A stretch of 64,000 nt of DNA, from NCBI RefSeq assembly GCF_002210435.1, contig NZ_MZMV01000008.1, forward strand, positions 1 to 64,000, in the 5' to 3' direction. This stretch comes from Micromonospora wenchangensis. GTDB lineage: Bacteria; Actinomycetota; Actinomycetes; Mycobacteriales; Micromonosporaceae. Under the pieces are notes generated by a model. The model searched no databases. It was not told where the DNA came from and saw nothing but the letters and a program-made list of their open reading frames with translations. This document shows, piece after piece, positions 57,166 to 64,000 of this stretch. The stretch's first letter is position 1, and every line of letters starts with the position of its first letter. The position numbers and the translations under genes are program-made.

Positions 57166-58956
57166 TCAGTCGATTCCGTGGCTCTGGAGCCACATTTCCA
57201 GAAGTCCCAGTTGCCACAGTTTGTTTCCGTTCAACGGGGTCAGTTCGGCGTTCGGATCGGCGAGCAGCGCATTGACGTAGTCGGCACGGAACAGGTCACG
57301 GCGGCGGGCCTGCGGCGCGGTGAGCGCGTCGCGGACCCGGTCGAGGAGCTTGCCCTCCAGGTGGGTCAGGCCGGGCACCGGGAAGTAGCCCTTGGGGCGG
57401 TCGATCACCTCGTGCGGCAGGACCCGGCGGCCGATCTCCTTGAGCACGCCCTTGCCGCCCTGGGCCAGTTTCAGCTCGGGTGGGCAGCTCGCCGCCAGCT
57501 CCACGAACTCGTGGTCGAGGAACGGCACCCGGGCCTCCAGGCCGTGCGCCATGGTCATGTTGTCGACCCGCTTCACCGGGTCGTCGGTGAGCATGATCTG
57601 GGTGTCGATCCGCAGGCCGGCGTCGACGGCGGTCTGCGCCCCGGCCCGGCCCAGGTGGGCGGCGACGAATTCGCGCGCCGGGTCGCCGTCGGCCAGCCAC
57701 GCCGGGTTGAGCACCCGGGCCAGCCCGGCCGCGTCCCGGTCGAAGAACGCCTTCGCGTACGTGTCGAGCGCCTGCTCCCGGTCGATGCCGGCCAGCGGCG
57801 GGTACCAGTGGTAGCCGCCGAGGATCTCGTCCGCGCCCTGGCCGGACTGGACCACCTTGACGTGCCGGGACACCTCCTGGCTGAGCAGGTAGAACGCGAC
57901 GCAGTCGTGGCTGACCATCGGCTCGCTCATCGCGGCCACCGCCGCCTCCAGCGGCGGCACCAGGTCACCGGCGGCCACCTTGAGCTGGTGGTGGTCGGTG
58001 CCGAAGGTCTGCGCCACCAGGTCGGAGTAGACGAACTCGTCGCCCTCCCGCCCGCCGACGGCGTCGAAGCCGATGGAGAAGGTGGACAGCCCGGAGCGGG
58101 TCTGCCCCTCGCCGGCCAGCAGCGCCACCACCAGGCTGGAGTCCAGGCCGCCGGAGAGCAGCACGCCCACCGGCACGTCGGCGACCATCCGGCGACGTAC
58201 CGCGGTGGTCAGCGACTCCAGCAGGGCGTCCTGCCAGTCGCGTTCCGACCAGTCGGCGCGCGCGGCGTCCCGGCTGAACGACGGGTCCCAGTAGACCCGT
58301 TCGGAGGTACGGCCGTCCGGTTCGTAGACCCGCACGGTGGCCGGCGGGAGCTTGGCGACGCCGCGCAGGATGGTGCGCGGTGGCGGCACGATGCTGTGGA
58401 AGCTGAGGTAGTGGGCCAGCGCCACCGGGTCGATGCCGGTGTCGATCCCGCCGCCGGCCAGCAGGGCGGGCAGGGTGCTGGCGAACCGCACCACGCCCGG
58501 CGTCTCGGCCAGGTAGAGCGGCTTGATGCCGAGCCGGTCCCGGGCCAGCACCAGCCGGCCGGTGTCCCGCTCGGTGATCGCGACGGCGAACATGCCGATC
58601 AGGTGGTCGACGAAGTCGAGCCCCCACTCGGCGTACGCCTTGACCACCACCTCGCTGTCGCCTGAGGAGAAGAAGCGGTGCCCCCTGCCCTGCAACTCCT
58701 GGCGCAGCTCGCGGTAGTTGTAGATGCAACCGTTGAACACGCCGGTGAGCCCGGCGGCCGGGTCGACGATCGGTTGCCCGCTGGCGGCGGAGAGGTCGAT
58801 GATCTTCAGGCGGCGGTGCCCGAGGGCGGTGGCCCCCTGTGACCACACTCCGCTGTCGTCGGGCCCCCGGTCACTCATCGTGGCCGCCATGCGTTCCACC
58901 GCCGACACATCGGCCCGGGAACCGTCACGGCGGAACTCTCCCGCAAGTCCGCACAT
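57166..58956 (-). CDS. asnO: N-acetylglutaminylglutamine amidotransferase (asparagine synthase family)
   Basis: Class II glutamine amidotransferase, 596 residues, converting N-acetylglutaminylglutamine to its amide (NAGGN), a compatible solute known from Sinorhizobium and Pseudomonas. The start must be ATG 58956, since the catalytic cysteine follows directly (MCGLAGEFRR) and is exposed after Met removal. The synthetase domain has the PP-loop LLSGGLDSS (266-274). Position upstream of ngg and the M42 peptidase matches the known cluster order. Salt/osmotic induction is likely but no regulator is visible nearby. Confidence 0.92.
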   Translation of the reverse strand: MCGLAGEFRRDGSRADVSAVERMAATMSDRGPDDSGVWSQGATALGHRRLKIIDLSAASGQPIVDPAAGLTGVFNGCIYNYRELRQELQGRGHRFFSSGDSEVVVKAYAEWGLDFVDHLIGMFAVAITERDTGRLVLARDRLGIKPLYLAETPGVVRFASTLPALLAGGGIDTGIDPVALAHYLSFHSIVPPPRTILRGVAKLPPATVRVYEPDGRTSERVYWDPSFSRDAARADWSERDWQDALLESLTTAVRRRMVADVPVGVLLSGGLDSSLVVALLAGEGQTRSGLSTFSIGFDAVGGREGDEFVYSDLVAQTFGTDHHQLKVAAGDLVPPLEAAVAAMSEPMVSHDCVAFYLLSQEVSRHVKVVQSGQGADEILGGYHWYPPLAGIDREQALDTYAKAFFDRDAAGLARVLNPAWLADGDPAREFVAAHLGRAGAQTAVDAGLRIDTQIMLTDDPVKRVDNMTMAHGLEARVPFLDHEFVELAASCPPELKLAQGGKGVLKEIGRRVLPHEVIDRPKGYFPVPGLTHLEGKLLDRVRDALTAPQARRRDLFRADYVNALLADPNAELTPLNGNKLWQLGLLEMWLQSHGID

Positions 58957-59448
58957 GCCAGCCAATGCTGCCAGAGGTTGTTGCACTTCGCCTGTTGAGC
59001 CGATGTCGGCCGTGTTACGGGATTGCTAGTATGTGCGCCACTCACCGTGACGGCCCCGCGCGGGCCGACGTTCCTGCCCGGGGCCCGGCGGGTGCCCGAA
59101 TCGCCCCGGGCCCACGATGTGACAAACACCGCAGCCCCGGAGAGCGGCCACCGGGCGGGGTCCGGACCTCTGTGAGTCGCATGTTGACCGTTTGACGTGC
59201 CACGCGTATCCGGCCCTCGTCAGTTGGCAAGTCGCTTGGTCGACGGTCGGTCAGCCGGCGGTATGGCCACCCCGACCTTGCAAGTCGGTGCGGCTCGGGA
59301 TGTGGCCATCCATGCTGCTGATCCCGAATTGCCTGTATCGAATTTCCCATGCGACCAGCTTGGACGATCTTTGACAAGAAATGTCGCATAGTTGTCTAAC
59401 CGTGCTACGGCTGTTGTCGTCGTCACGGCTGCCTGGGATGCTGGAATT
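58957..59448. other. 492-base intergenic region with low-GC right half
   Basis: The left part (58957-59040) must hold the asnO promoter; TAGTAT at 59026 on the plus strand is the only clear -10-like match. The rest has no convincing gene; short plus-strand frames (for example 59192-59374) show no coding bias. G+C falls clearly from about 59200 and TTGACA occurs at 59371-59376 ahead of the orphan gene. Confidence 0.6.
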
Positions 59449-60018
59449 GTGACTGAACAAGTCAAAATTATTATCCTGTCAGGGGTGATCGCTGGCGCTA
59501 TGGGCGTCGTAGCGAACTGGGTACCGCGCCCGGATTGGTTCAAGCAATGGGCGGTTGGGCCTTCGCTCGCCGTCCTGGTGGCGGGAAGTTGCCTCGTTGC
59601 TTTCTGTGCTGGTCGCTCCGACGCCCCCGGAGCGGTGGCGATTACCCGGCCGGCGCACAACTCGCAAGTGCCGCAGCGTAATACATTGGAAGGCGTTGTT
59701 CAGCGAGATCTACCGCAAGATCACCAGATCTGGTTTGACGTGCACGCCGACGAGGAGCAGCTCTACCACTTCGCTGAAAAGGAATGCTCGGTCATCGATG
59801 AGGCGCTCAACTGCCCCGAACTTGTTGTCGGTGAACCAACTGAGCCTCCTGGAAAGCGTTTCGTGGTCACAATCTATGATTGTGACACCCAAGCCGTCGG
59901 AAAGCTGTTGGCCTATGCGCGTCGCGTCAAGACTGGCGACACCAAGCAGGACTATGCGGGTCAGCCACGGCCCACGGGTTGCAACGCCATGGCGGCGAAC
60001 GTTGTCACGAGGAGCTGA
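59449..60018 (+). CDS. Low-GC orphan membrane protein
   Basis: Protein of 189 residues without a recognised family. Two hydrophobic helices lie in the first 55 residues ([19 protein letters not shown] and [21 protein letters not shown]), then an extracytoplasmic domain opening [11 protein letters not shown], a beta-sandwich-like start often seen in actinobacterial 'ITSPADG' repeat domains, with cysteines in KECSV, NCPEL and YDCDT. G+C is near 53% in one 60-base line (59461-59520), and codons such as AAA, ATT and GAA are common, unlike all neighbours: probable horizontal acquisition. GTG 59449 is chosen; TTG 59392 is possible. Confidence 0.65.
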   Translation: MTEQVKIIILSGVIAGAMGVVANWVPRPDWFKQWAVGPSLAVLVAGSCLVAFCAGRSDAPGAVAITRPAHNSQVPQRNTLEGVVQRDLPQDHQIWFDVHADEEQLYHFAEKECSVIDEALNCPELVVGEPTEPPGKRFVVTIYDCDTQAVGKLLAYARRVKTGDTKQDYAGQPRPTGCNAMAANVVTRS

Positions 60019-60024
60019 AAACAC

Positions 60025-60054
60025 CCGGGCCGGTCGGCGTGTCGACCGGCCCGG
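60025..60054. terminator. Bidirectional terminator between orphan gene and msrA
   Basis: A perfect 12-bp GC-rich stem with a six-base loop (60037-60042) between the convergent ends. Confidence 0.8.
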
Positions 60055-60063
60055 ACGCGTCGG

Positions 60064-60726
60064 TCAGCCGGCGGTACGGGCCACCCCGACCGGGCAGCTC
60101 AACCCGTTCGGGCCGTGGTTGCAGTAGCCGTTCGGGTTCTTCGTCGGCGCGAGATACTGCTGGTGGTAGTCCTCGGCGAAGAAGTAGTCGCCCAGCGGGG
60201 CGATCTCGGTGGTGATCTCACCCTTGCCGGCCCGCGCCACGATCGGCGCGAACGCGTCCCGGGACGCCTGCGCGGTGGCCAGCTGCTCGTCGCTGGTGGT
60301 GTAGATCGTCGAGCGGTACTGGCTGCCGACGTCGTTGCCCTGGCGCATGCCCTGGGTCGGGTCGTGGTTCTCCCAGAACACCTTGAGCAGGTCCTCGTAG
60401 CTGATCACGGCGGGGTCGTAGACCACCTGGACCACCTCGGCGTGCCCGGTCATCCCCGAACACACCTCCTCGTACGTGGGGTTGGCGGTGTAGCCGCCCG
60501 CGTAACCGGCCGAGGTGGTCAGCACCCCCGGCAGGGTCCAGAACAGCCGCTCGGCGCCCCAGAAGCACCCCATGCCGAACACGGCGACCCGGGCGCCCTC
60601 CGGGAACGGGCCCTTCAGCGACGACGCCAGCACCTCGTGCCGGTCCCCGATCGGCATCGCGATCGGGCGGCCGGGCAGGGCCTGGTCGGGGCTGATCATC
60701 TCGGCCTTCATGCGGCGAAGGAACAC
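60064..60726 (-). CDS. msrA: Peptide-methionine (S)-S-oxide reductase
   Basis: MsrA, 220 residues, repairing oxidised methionine. Catalytic cysteine in [14 protein letters not shown], substrate residues in [23 protein letters not shown] and the C-terminal resolving cysteines ([12 protein letters not shown]). A 50-residue N-terminal extension typical of the longer actinobacterial form is present. GTG start at 60726 with GAGGAG upstream on this strand. Confidence 0.95.
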   Translation of the reverse strand: MFLRRMKAEMISPDQALPGRPIAMPIGDRHEVLASSLKGPFPEGARVAVFGMGCFWGAERLFWTLPGVLTTSAGYAGGYTANPTYEEVCSGMTGHAEVVQVVYDPAVISYEDLLKVFWENHDPTQGMRQGNDVGSQYRSTIYTTSDEQLATAQASRDAFAPIVARAGKGEITTEIAPLGDYFFAEDYHQQYLAPTKNPNGYCNHGPNGLSCPVGVARTAG

Positions 60727-60834
60727 GGTGGAACTCCTCTCGTACCTCTCCCCGCATGCAACATCGGCGGGCCTGCCTTCCTTACCCGCTGCGCTGCGCG
60801 TCTCGCCCGCCCGGCCCGGCGAATGTCGGCGGGC

Positions 60835-61248
60835 TCAGCGCAGGGCGGCGGCGACCCGCCCGGCGTAGGAGGCCGCCTCGGCGTCGTCGGCGTAGCGGGT
60901 GCGCGGCCAGAAGAAGCCGCGCAGGCCGTCGCCCCTGGTCCTCGGCACCACGTGGGTGTGCAGGTGTGGCACCGACTGGGACACCCGGTTGTTCATCGCC
61001 ACGAACGTCCCGCCGGCCCCCAGACCGGATTCCACGGCCGCCGCCAGGCGCTGCACCAGGCCGAAGTAGCCGGGCAGGTCGATCGCCGGCAGGTCGGTCA
61101 GGGTGACCAGGTGGGCGCGGGGCACCACCAGGACGTGCCCCTTGAACACCGGCCGGGTGTCCAGGAACGCCATACCGTCCGGCTCGTCGGCCACCCGGAA
61201 CGCCGGCACCTCCCCGGCCACGATCTGACAGAACACACACCCGCTCAC
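60835..61248 (-). CDS. HIT family protein
   Basis: Histidine-triad nucleotide hydrolase or AMP-lyase-type protein, 137 residues. N-terminal CVFCQIVAGEVPAF binds the nucleotide side, and the triad HLHTHVV (about 94-100) is intact. Substrate unknown (HinT/Fhit class). GTG 61248 lies six bases after TAGGCT on the minus strand (61255-61260), so leaderless. Confidence 0.92.
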   Translation of the reverse strand: MSGCVFCQIVAGEVPAFRVADEPDGMAFLDTRPVFKGHVLVVPRAHLVTLTDLPAIDLPGYFGLVQRLAAAVESGLGAGGTFVAMNNRVSQSVPHLHTHVVPRTRGDGLRGFFWPRTRYADDAEAASYAGRVAAALR

Positions 61249-61340
61249 CCGCGCAGCCTAGAACCCTCGTACGACAACGGCAGCGGGACGCCTGGGCGCC
61301 GGGGTGGTCCCGCTGGCTCGGCCAATGGGTTGCGCACTCT

Positions 61341-61356
61341 TCTGAAAAAGTTCAGA
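61341..61356. promoter_or_regulatory. Operator palindrome TCTGAA-AAAG-TTCAGA
   Basis: A perfect 6-bp inverted repeat with 4-bp spacer, starting 24 bases before the antitoxin start codon, in an AT-rich promoter. This is the classic layout for autoregulation by an antitoxin. Confidence 0.7.
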
Positions 61357-61364
61357 ATTTTCTC

Positions 61365-61829
61365 GTGGTGACTACCCGGGAAGTGCAGTGGAGTGAGTTG
61401 CAGCGCGATCCCAAGAGCGTGGCGGCGCTTGCAGATGCCGGCGACGTGCGGGTGCGACGTCGTGACGGAGCTGCCTTGCTGTTGACCAGGGAGGACCGCG
61501 TTCTCGCGGCGGGTGAGGGGGCGGTGGCGGCGGCCAGAACCCTCCGGAACGCGCTCGCCCATCTCCCGAGCGAGGTGGCCGTCGAGGCTCTTGCGGAGGA
61601 GTTCCCGTGGATCGAGTTGCTTCCTCCAGCGGATCGCCCGCAGTTCGTGTCCGATTTCGTCAATGCCGCCAGGATCTCGGCAGATCTCGGGCAGTGGTCG
61701 GTCCTGGCCCAGACGATCCGGGAGTGGAAGGCCACTGCCGCCGTCTACACCGATCCGGCGCTGGTCCACGAGCTGACCGCCCCACTGTCGGACGATCACG
61801 GGCCGGTTCCCGGCCCGAGGGAGGCGTGA
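61365..61829 (+). CDS. Phd-like prevent-host-death family antitoxin
   Basis: Protein of 154 residues with a Phd/YefM-type N-terminal DNA-binding fold (REVQWSELQRDPKSVAALADAGDVRV, then RRRDGAALLL) and a longer helical C-terminus that would wrap the toxin. GTG 61365 or GTG 61368 starts it, directly downstream of the operator palindrome. It precedes and overlaps the toxin gene, the standard order. Its size is larger than the usual 80-90 residues, a subfamily seen in Streptomyces and Micromonospora. Confidence 0.75.
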   Translation: MVTTREVQWSELQRDPKSVAALADAGDVRVRRRDGAALLLTREDRVLAAGEGAVAAARTLRNALAHLPSEVAVEALAEEFPWIELLPPADRPQFVSDFVNAARISADLGQWSVLAQTIREWKATAAVYTDPALVHELTAPLSDDHGPVPGPREA

Positions 61830-61831
61830 CC

Positions 61832-62185
61832 GTGGCGCCCAAGCGGGGGGAACGGGTCGCGCCGCCCGGCCGTCCCGGCGGCTGGGAAGCCCGTTTCGCC
61901 TCGTCCGAGGCGGCCAAGGGGTGGGAGCAGCTCTGTCAGACGGCTCGGGCCAACACCTGGGAAGCCTGGGTGGTGCTCACCGAGCGCCCCGTCGATCCGG
62001 AGAACTCCGCCCGTCAGCATCGCTTACGGGGCACCCTCGCCACTCGCCAGGTCGGCGGCAGGACCCTCGCCCAGTGGCAGTACGAGGTCACGGCGGGCGG
62101 TCGGATCTGGTACTGCCCCGACCCCGACAAGCGCGTCGTCTGGATCGTGGCAGCCGGGCCGGGCCACCCCAAGCTGACCGACTAG
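61832..62185 (+). CDS. RelE-like toxin with a UUA codon
   Basis: Small protein of 117 residues resembling ParE/RelE-type toxins that follow Phd antitoxins in actinomycetes (RHLRGTLATRQVGGRTLAQW-like core and the end RIWYCPDPDKRVVWIVAAG.GHPKLTD). GTG 61832 has GAGGGAGG 7 bases upstream; GTG 61826 overlaps the antitoxin stop. A TTA leucine codon occurs at 62024-62026; it is the only in-frame TTA I noticed in the window and would need the bldA-type tRNA. Toxin activity is inferred from the pairing, since catalytic residues vary in this fold. Confidence 0.7.
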   Translation: MAPKRGERVAPPGRPGGWEARFASSEAAKGWEQLCQTARANTWEAWVVLTERPVDPENSARQHRLRGTLATRQVGGRTLAQWQYEVTAGGRIWYCPDPDKRVVWIVAAGPGHPKLTD

Positions 62186-62256
62186 GCCGGGCAGGGCGAG
62201 CCTCCCGGTTCGGGTTCCCGGTGACCGGGAGTGCGCGGCGGACTAACGTCTGCGGG

Positions 62257-63396
62257 ATGAGTCACGGCTTCGAGACGCTCGCGATCCATGCCGGCCAGGA
62301 CCCGGAGGCCCGCACCGGCGCGGTGATCCCCCCGATCTACCAGACCAGCACCTACGCCCAGGACGCCGTCGGCGCGCCCCGGCAGGGCTACGAGTACAGC
62401 CGCTCCGGGAACCCCACCCGCGACGCCCTCCAGGAGTGCCTGGCCGCGCTGGAGGGGGGCCGGGTCGGGCTCGCCTTCGCCAGCGGCCTGGCCGCCGAGG
62501 ACACCCTGCTGCGGACGGTCTGCTCGCCCGGCGACCACGTGGTGATCCCCGACGACGCGTACGGCGGCACGTACCGGCTGTTCGCCCGGGTCGCCGAGCG
62601 GTGGGGGCTGACGTACACCCCGGCGAAGGTCTCCGACGTGGACGCGGTCCGGGCGGCGATCCGCCCCGAGACGAGGATCGTCTGGGTGGAGACGCCGACG
62701 AACCCGCTGCTCGGCATCGCCGACATCGCCACCCTGGCCGGGGTCGCGCACGAGGCCGGGGCGCTGCTGGCGGTCGACAACACGTTCGCCTCGCCGTATC
62801 TCCAGCAGCCGCTCGCGCACGGCGCGGACGTGGTGGTGCACTCCACCACCAAGTACGTCGGCGGGCACTCCGACGTGGTCGGTGGCGCGTTGATCGTCGC
62901 CGATCCGACCCTCGGCGACGAGCTGCGCTACCACCAGAACGCGATGGGCGCGATCAACGGCCCGTTCGACGCCTGGCTCACCCTGCGCGGCATCAAGACC
63001 CTCGGGGTACGGATGGACCGGCACTGCGACAACGCCGAACGGATCGCCGCCTTCCTCGACGGGCACCCGAAGGTCGCCCAGGTCATCTACCCGGGCCTGC
63101 CGTCGCACCCCGGGCACGAGGTGGCCGCCAAGCAGATGCGCCGGTTCGGCGGGATGATCTCCTTCCGGGCCGCCGGCGGCGAGGAACACGCCGTGCAGGT
63201 CTGCAACCGGGCCCGGCTGTTCGTCCTCGCCGAGTCGCTCGGCGGGGTGGAGTCGCTGATCGAGCACCCGGGCCGGATGACACACGCAAGTGCCGCCGGC
63301 TCGCCGCTTGAAGTTCCCGGCGATCTCGTGCGACTGTCTGTCGGCATCGAGACGGTCGACGACCTGCTCGCCGATCTGGAGCAGGCGCTGGGCTGA
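62257..63396 (+). CDS. metB: Cystathionine gamma-synthase family PLP enzyme
   Basis: Fold type I PLP enzyme of 379 residues in the MetB/MetC/cystathionine gamma-lyase family. Motifs: YSRSGNPTRDALQECLA, DNTFASPYLQQP and the cofactor lysine in HSTTKYVGGHSD. With cbs it completes forward or reverse transsulfuration; the exact direction cannot be told from sequence. ATG 62257 follows TAACGT (62244-62249) by seven bases. Mycobacteria have cbs and metB two genes apart; here about 13 kb separates them. Confidence 0.92.
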   Translation: MSHGFETLAIHAGQDPEARTGAVIPPIYQTSTYAQDAVGAPRQGYEYSRSGNPTRDALQECLAALEGGRVGLAFASGLAAEDTLLRTVCSPGDHVVIPDDAYGGTYRLFARVAERWGLTYTPAKVSDVDAVRAAIRPETRIVWVETPTNPLLGIADIATLAGVAHEAGALLAVDNTFASPYLQQPLAHGADVVVHSTTKYVGGHSDVVGGALIVADPTLGDELRYHQNAMGAINGPFDAWLTLRGIKTLGVRMDRHCDNAERIAAFLDGHPKVAQVIYPGLPSHPGHEVAAKQMRRFGGMISFRAAGGEEHAVQVCNRARLFVLAESLGGVESLIEHPGRMTHASAAGSPLEVPGDLVRLSVGIETVDDLLADLEQALG

Positions 63397-63419
63397 CCGC
63401 GGGCTGGGAAGAGGTGGCC

Positions 63420-64000
63420 GTGCAGGACATCATGCCGACCTGGGTGGGGGCGACCGCCAAGCAGATCGCCCGGGGCGTACGCCGGGGCGACGTCTCCGCC
63501 ACCCAGGTCGTCGCCGACCACCTGGACCACGTCGGCCGGGTCGACGGCGCACTCTCCGCGTTCCGGGTGGTCCGGGGCGGCGAGGCGATCACCGAGGCGG
63601 AGAAGGTCGACGAGCAGGAGGAGTTGGCGAACCTCCCGCTCGCCGGGGTGCCGGTGGCGGTCAAGGAGAACACCCCGGTCGCCGGCCTGCCCACCTGGAA
63701 CGGGTCGGTCGCCGCGCGTACCGCGGTGGCGGAGGCCGACCACGAGGTGGTGCGCCGGCTGCGTGGCGCGGGTGCGGTGATCCTCGGGGTGACCCGGATG
63801 CCGGAGCTGGGACTCTGGGCGATCACCGACGACGCGACCGCCGTCACCCGCAACCCGTGGGACCTGCGGTACACCCCCGGGGGGTCCTCGGGTGGGGCCG
63901 CCGCGGCGGTCGCGGCCGGGCTGGTGCCGATCGCGCACGGCAACGACGGGCTCGGCTCGATCCGCATCCCGGCCGCCTGCTGCGGTCTGGTCGGGCTCAA
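63420..64000 (+). CDS. Amidase, AS family (3' partial)
   Basis: First 193 residues of an amidase-signature enzyme, cut by the window end. Catalytic features already present: lysine in AVKEN, the cis-serine GGSSGG and nucleophile serine in LGSIRIPAACCG. GTG 63420 has GGAAGAGG 6 bases upstream and lies 24 bases after the metB stop, so cotranscription is likely. Members hydrolyse amides or aminoacyl amides; GatA is less likely because the gatCAB context is missing on the left. Confidence 0.85.
   Translation, partial: MQDIMPTWVGATAKQIARGVRRGDVSATQVVADHLDHVGRVDGALSAFRVVRGGEAITEAEKVDEQEELANLPLAGVPVAVKENTPVAGLPTWNGSVAARTAVAEADHEVVRRLRGAGAVILGVTRMPELGLWAITDDATAVTRNPWDLRYTPGGSSGGAAAAVAAGLVPIAHGNDGLGSIRIPAACCGLVGL

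Noticed and set aside
59192..59391. Short plus-strand ORFs in the low-GC region before the orphan gene
   Set aside because: No ribosome site, no domain, and overlapping frames are equally open.

Overview
The window is one contiguous stretch of very GC-rich chromosome (roughly 70-75% G+C by eye) with tightly packed genes, many GTG starts, four-base ATGA/GTGA gene overlaps and TANNNT promoters placed directly in front of start codons. Together with a tRNA-Leu(UAA), gene sets such as mfd-lipoprotein-mazG-eno-divIC-DUF501-ppx, and protein sequences of Micromonospora/Salinispora flavour, this points to a filamentous actinomycete, most likely Micromonosporaceae. It reads as chromosomal core with accessory genes between conserved blocks; I see no phage, integrase, transposase, CRISPR, rRNA or large biosynthetic cluster.

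Layout. 0-1.6 kb: a DUF4245 protein (5' end outside the window) and a lipoprotein. 1.6-6.7 kb: an unusual sulfur/cysteine-type module, with an operon of a serine O-acetyltransferase-like protein, a DMT/EamA exporter fused to a JAMM isopeptidase, and a cysteine-synthase-like PLP enzyme, divergent from a MocR regulator. 6.7-13 kb: alanyl-tRNA editing protein, xseBA, ispH, a small lipoprotein, rmuC and a Gly/Asp/Phe-repeat membrane protein. 13-18 kb: ppc, a membrane protein and an S66 peptidase. 18.3-32.7 kb: mfd, lipoprotein, mazG, a DUF885 peptidase, nudC with a lipoprotein, eno, divIC-like, DUF501, an amino-acid N-acetyltransferase, a membrane-anchored unknown and ppx. As I recall it, this is the order of Mycobacterium tuberculosis Rv1020-Rv1026 with a few insertions. 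32.7-36.7 kb: tandem palindromic repeats, a PadR-HAAS pair, a LppU-like protein, a dienelactone hydrolase and a uracil-DNA glycosylase. 36.7-41 kb: a five-gene DUF4129-MoxR-DUF58 operon. 41-44 kb: a type II NADH dehydrogenase, the bldA-type tRNA and a Bax-inhibitor-1 family protein. 44-49.4 kb: thiolase, two tandem SGNH hydrolases, DUF1232 protein, cystathionine beta-synthase.

49.4-62.2 kb looks like accessory DNA placed between cbs and metB, which sit close together in relatives. It holds an intradiol-dioxygenase-like lipoprotein, a GNAT protein, RNase Z preceded by a remarkably structured leader RNA with a tiny ORF, a secreted alpha/beta hydrolase with a FIMAH-like tail, a complete three-gene operon for the osmoprotectant N-acetylglutaminylglutamine amide (NAGGN), a low-GC orphan gene, msrA, a HIT protein and a Phd/RelE-like toxin-antitoxin pair. 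The window ends with metB and the first third of an amidase gene.

How the genes connect. Sulfur amino-acid metabolism recurs: the cysE/JAMM/cysM-like module, cystathionine beta-synthase and a cystathionine gamma-synthase family enzyme (transsulfuration), and msrA. Envelope genes are numerous. A rare UUA codon in the toxin gene creates a possible link to the bldA-type tRNA in the same window. The items I consider most worth following are the EamA-JAMM fusion operon and the three-way-junction leader in front of RNase Z.
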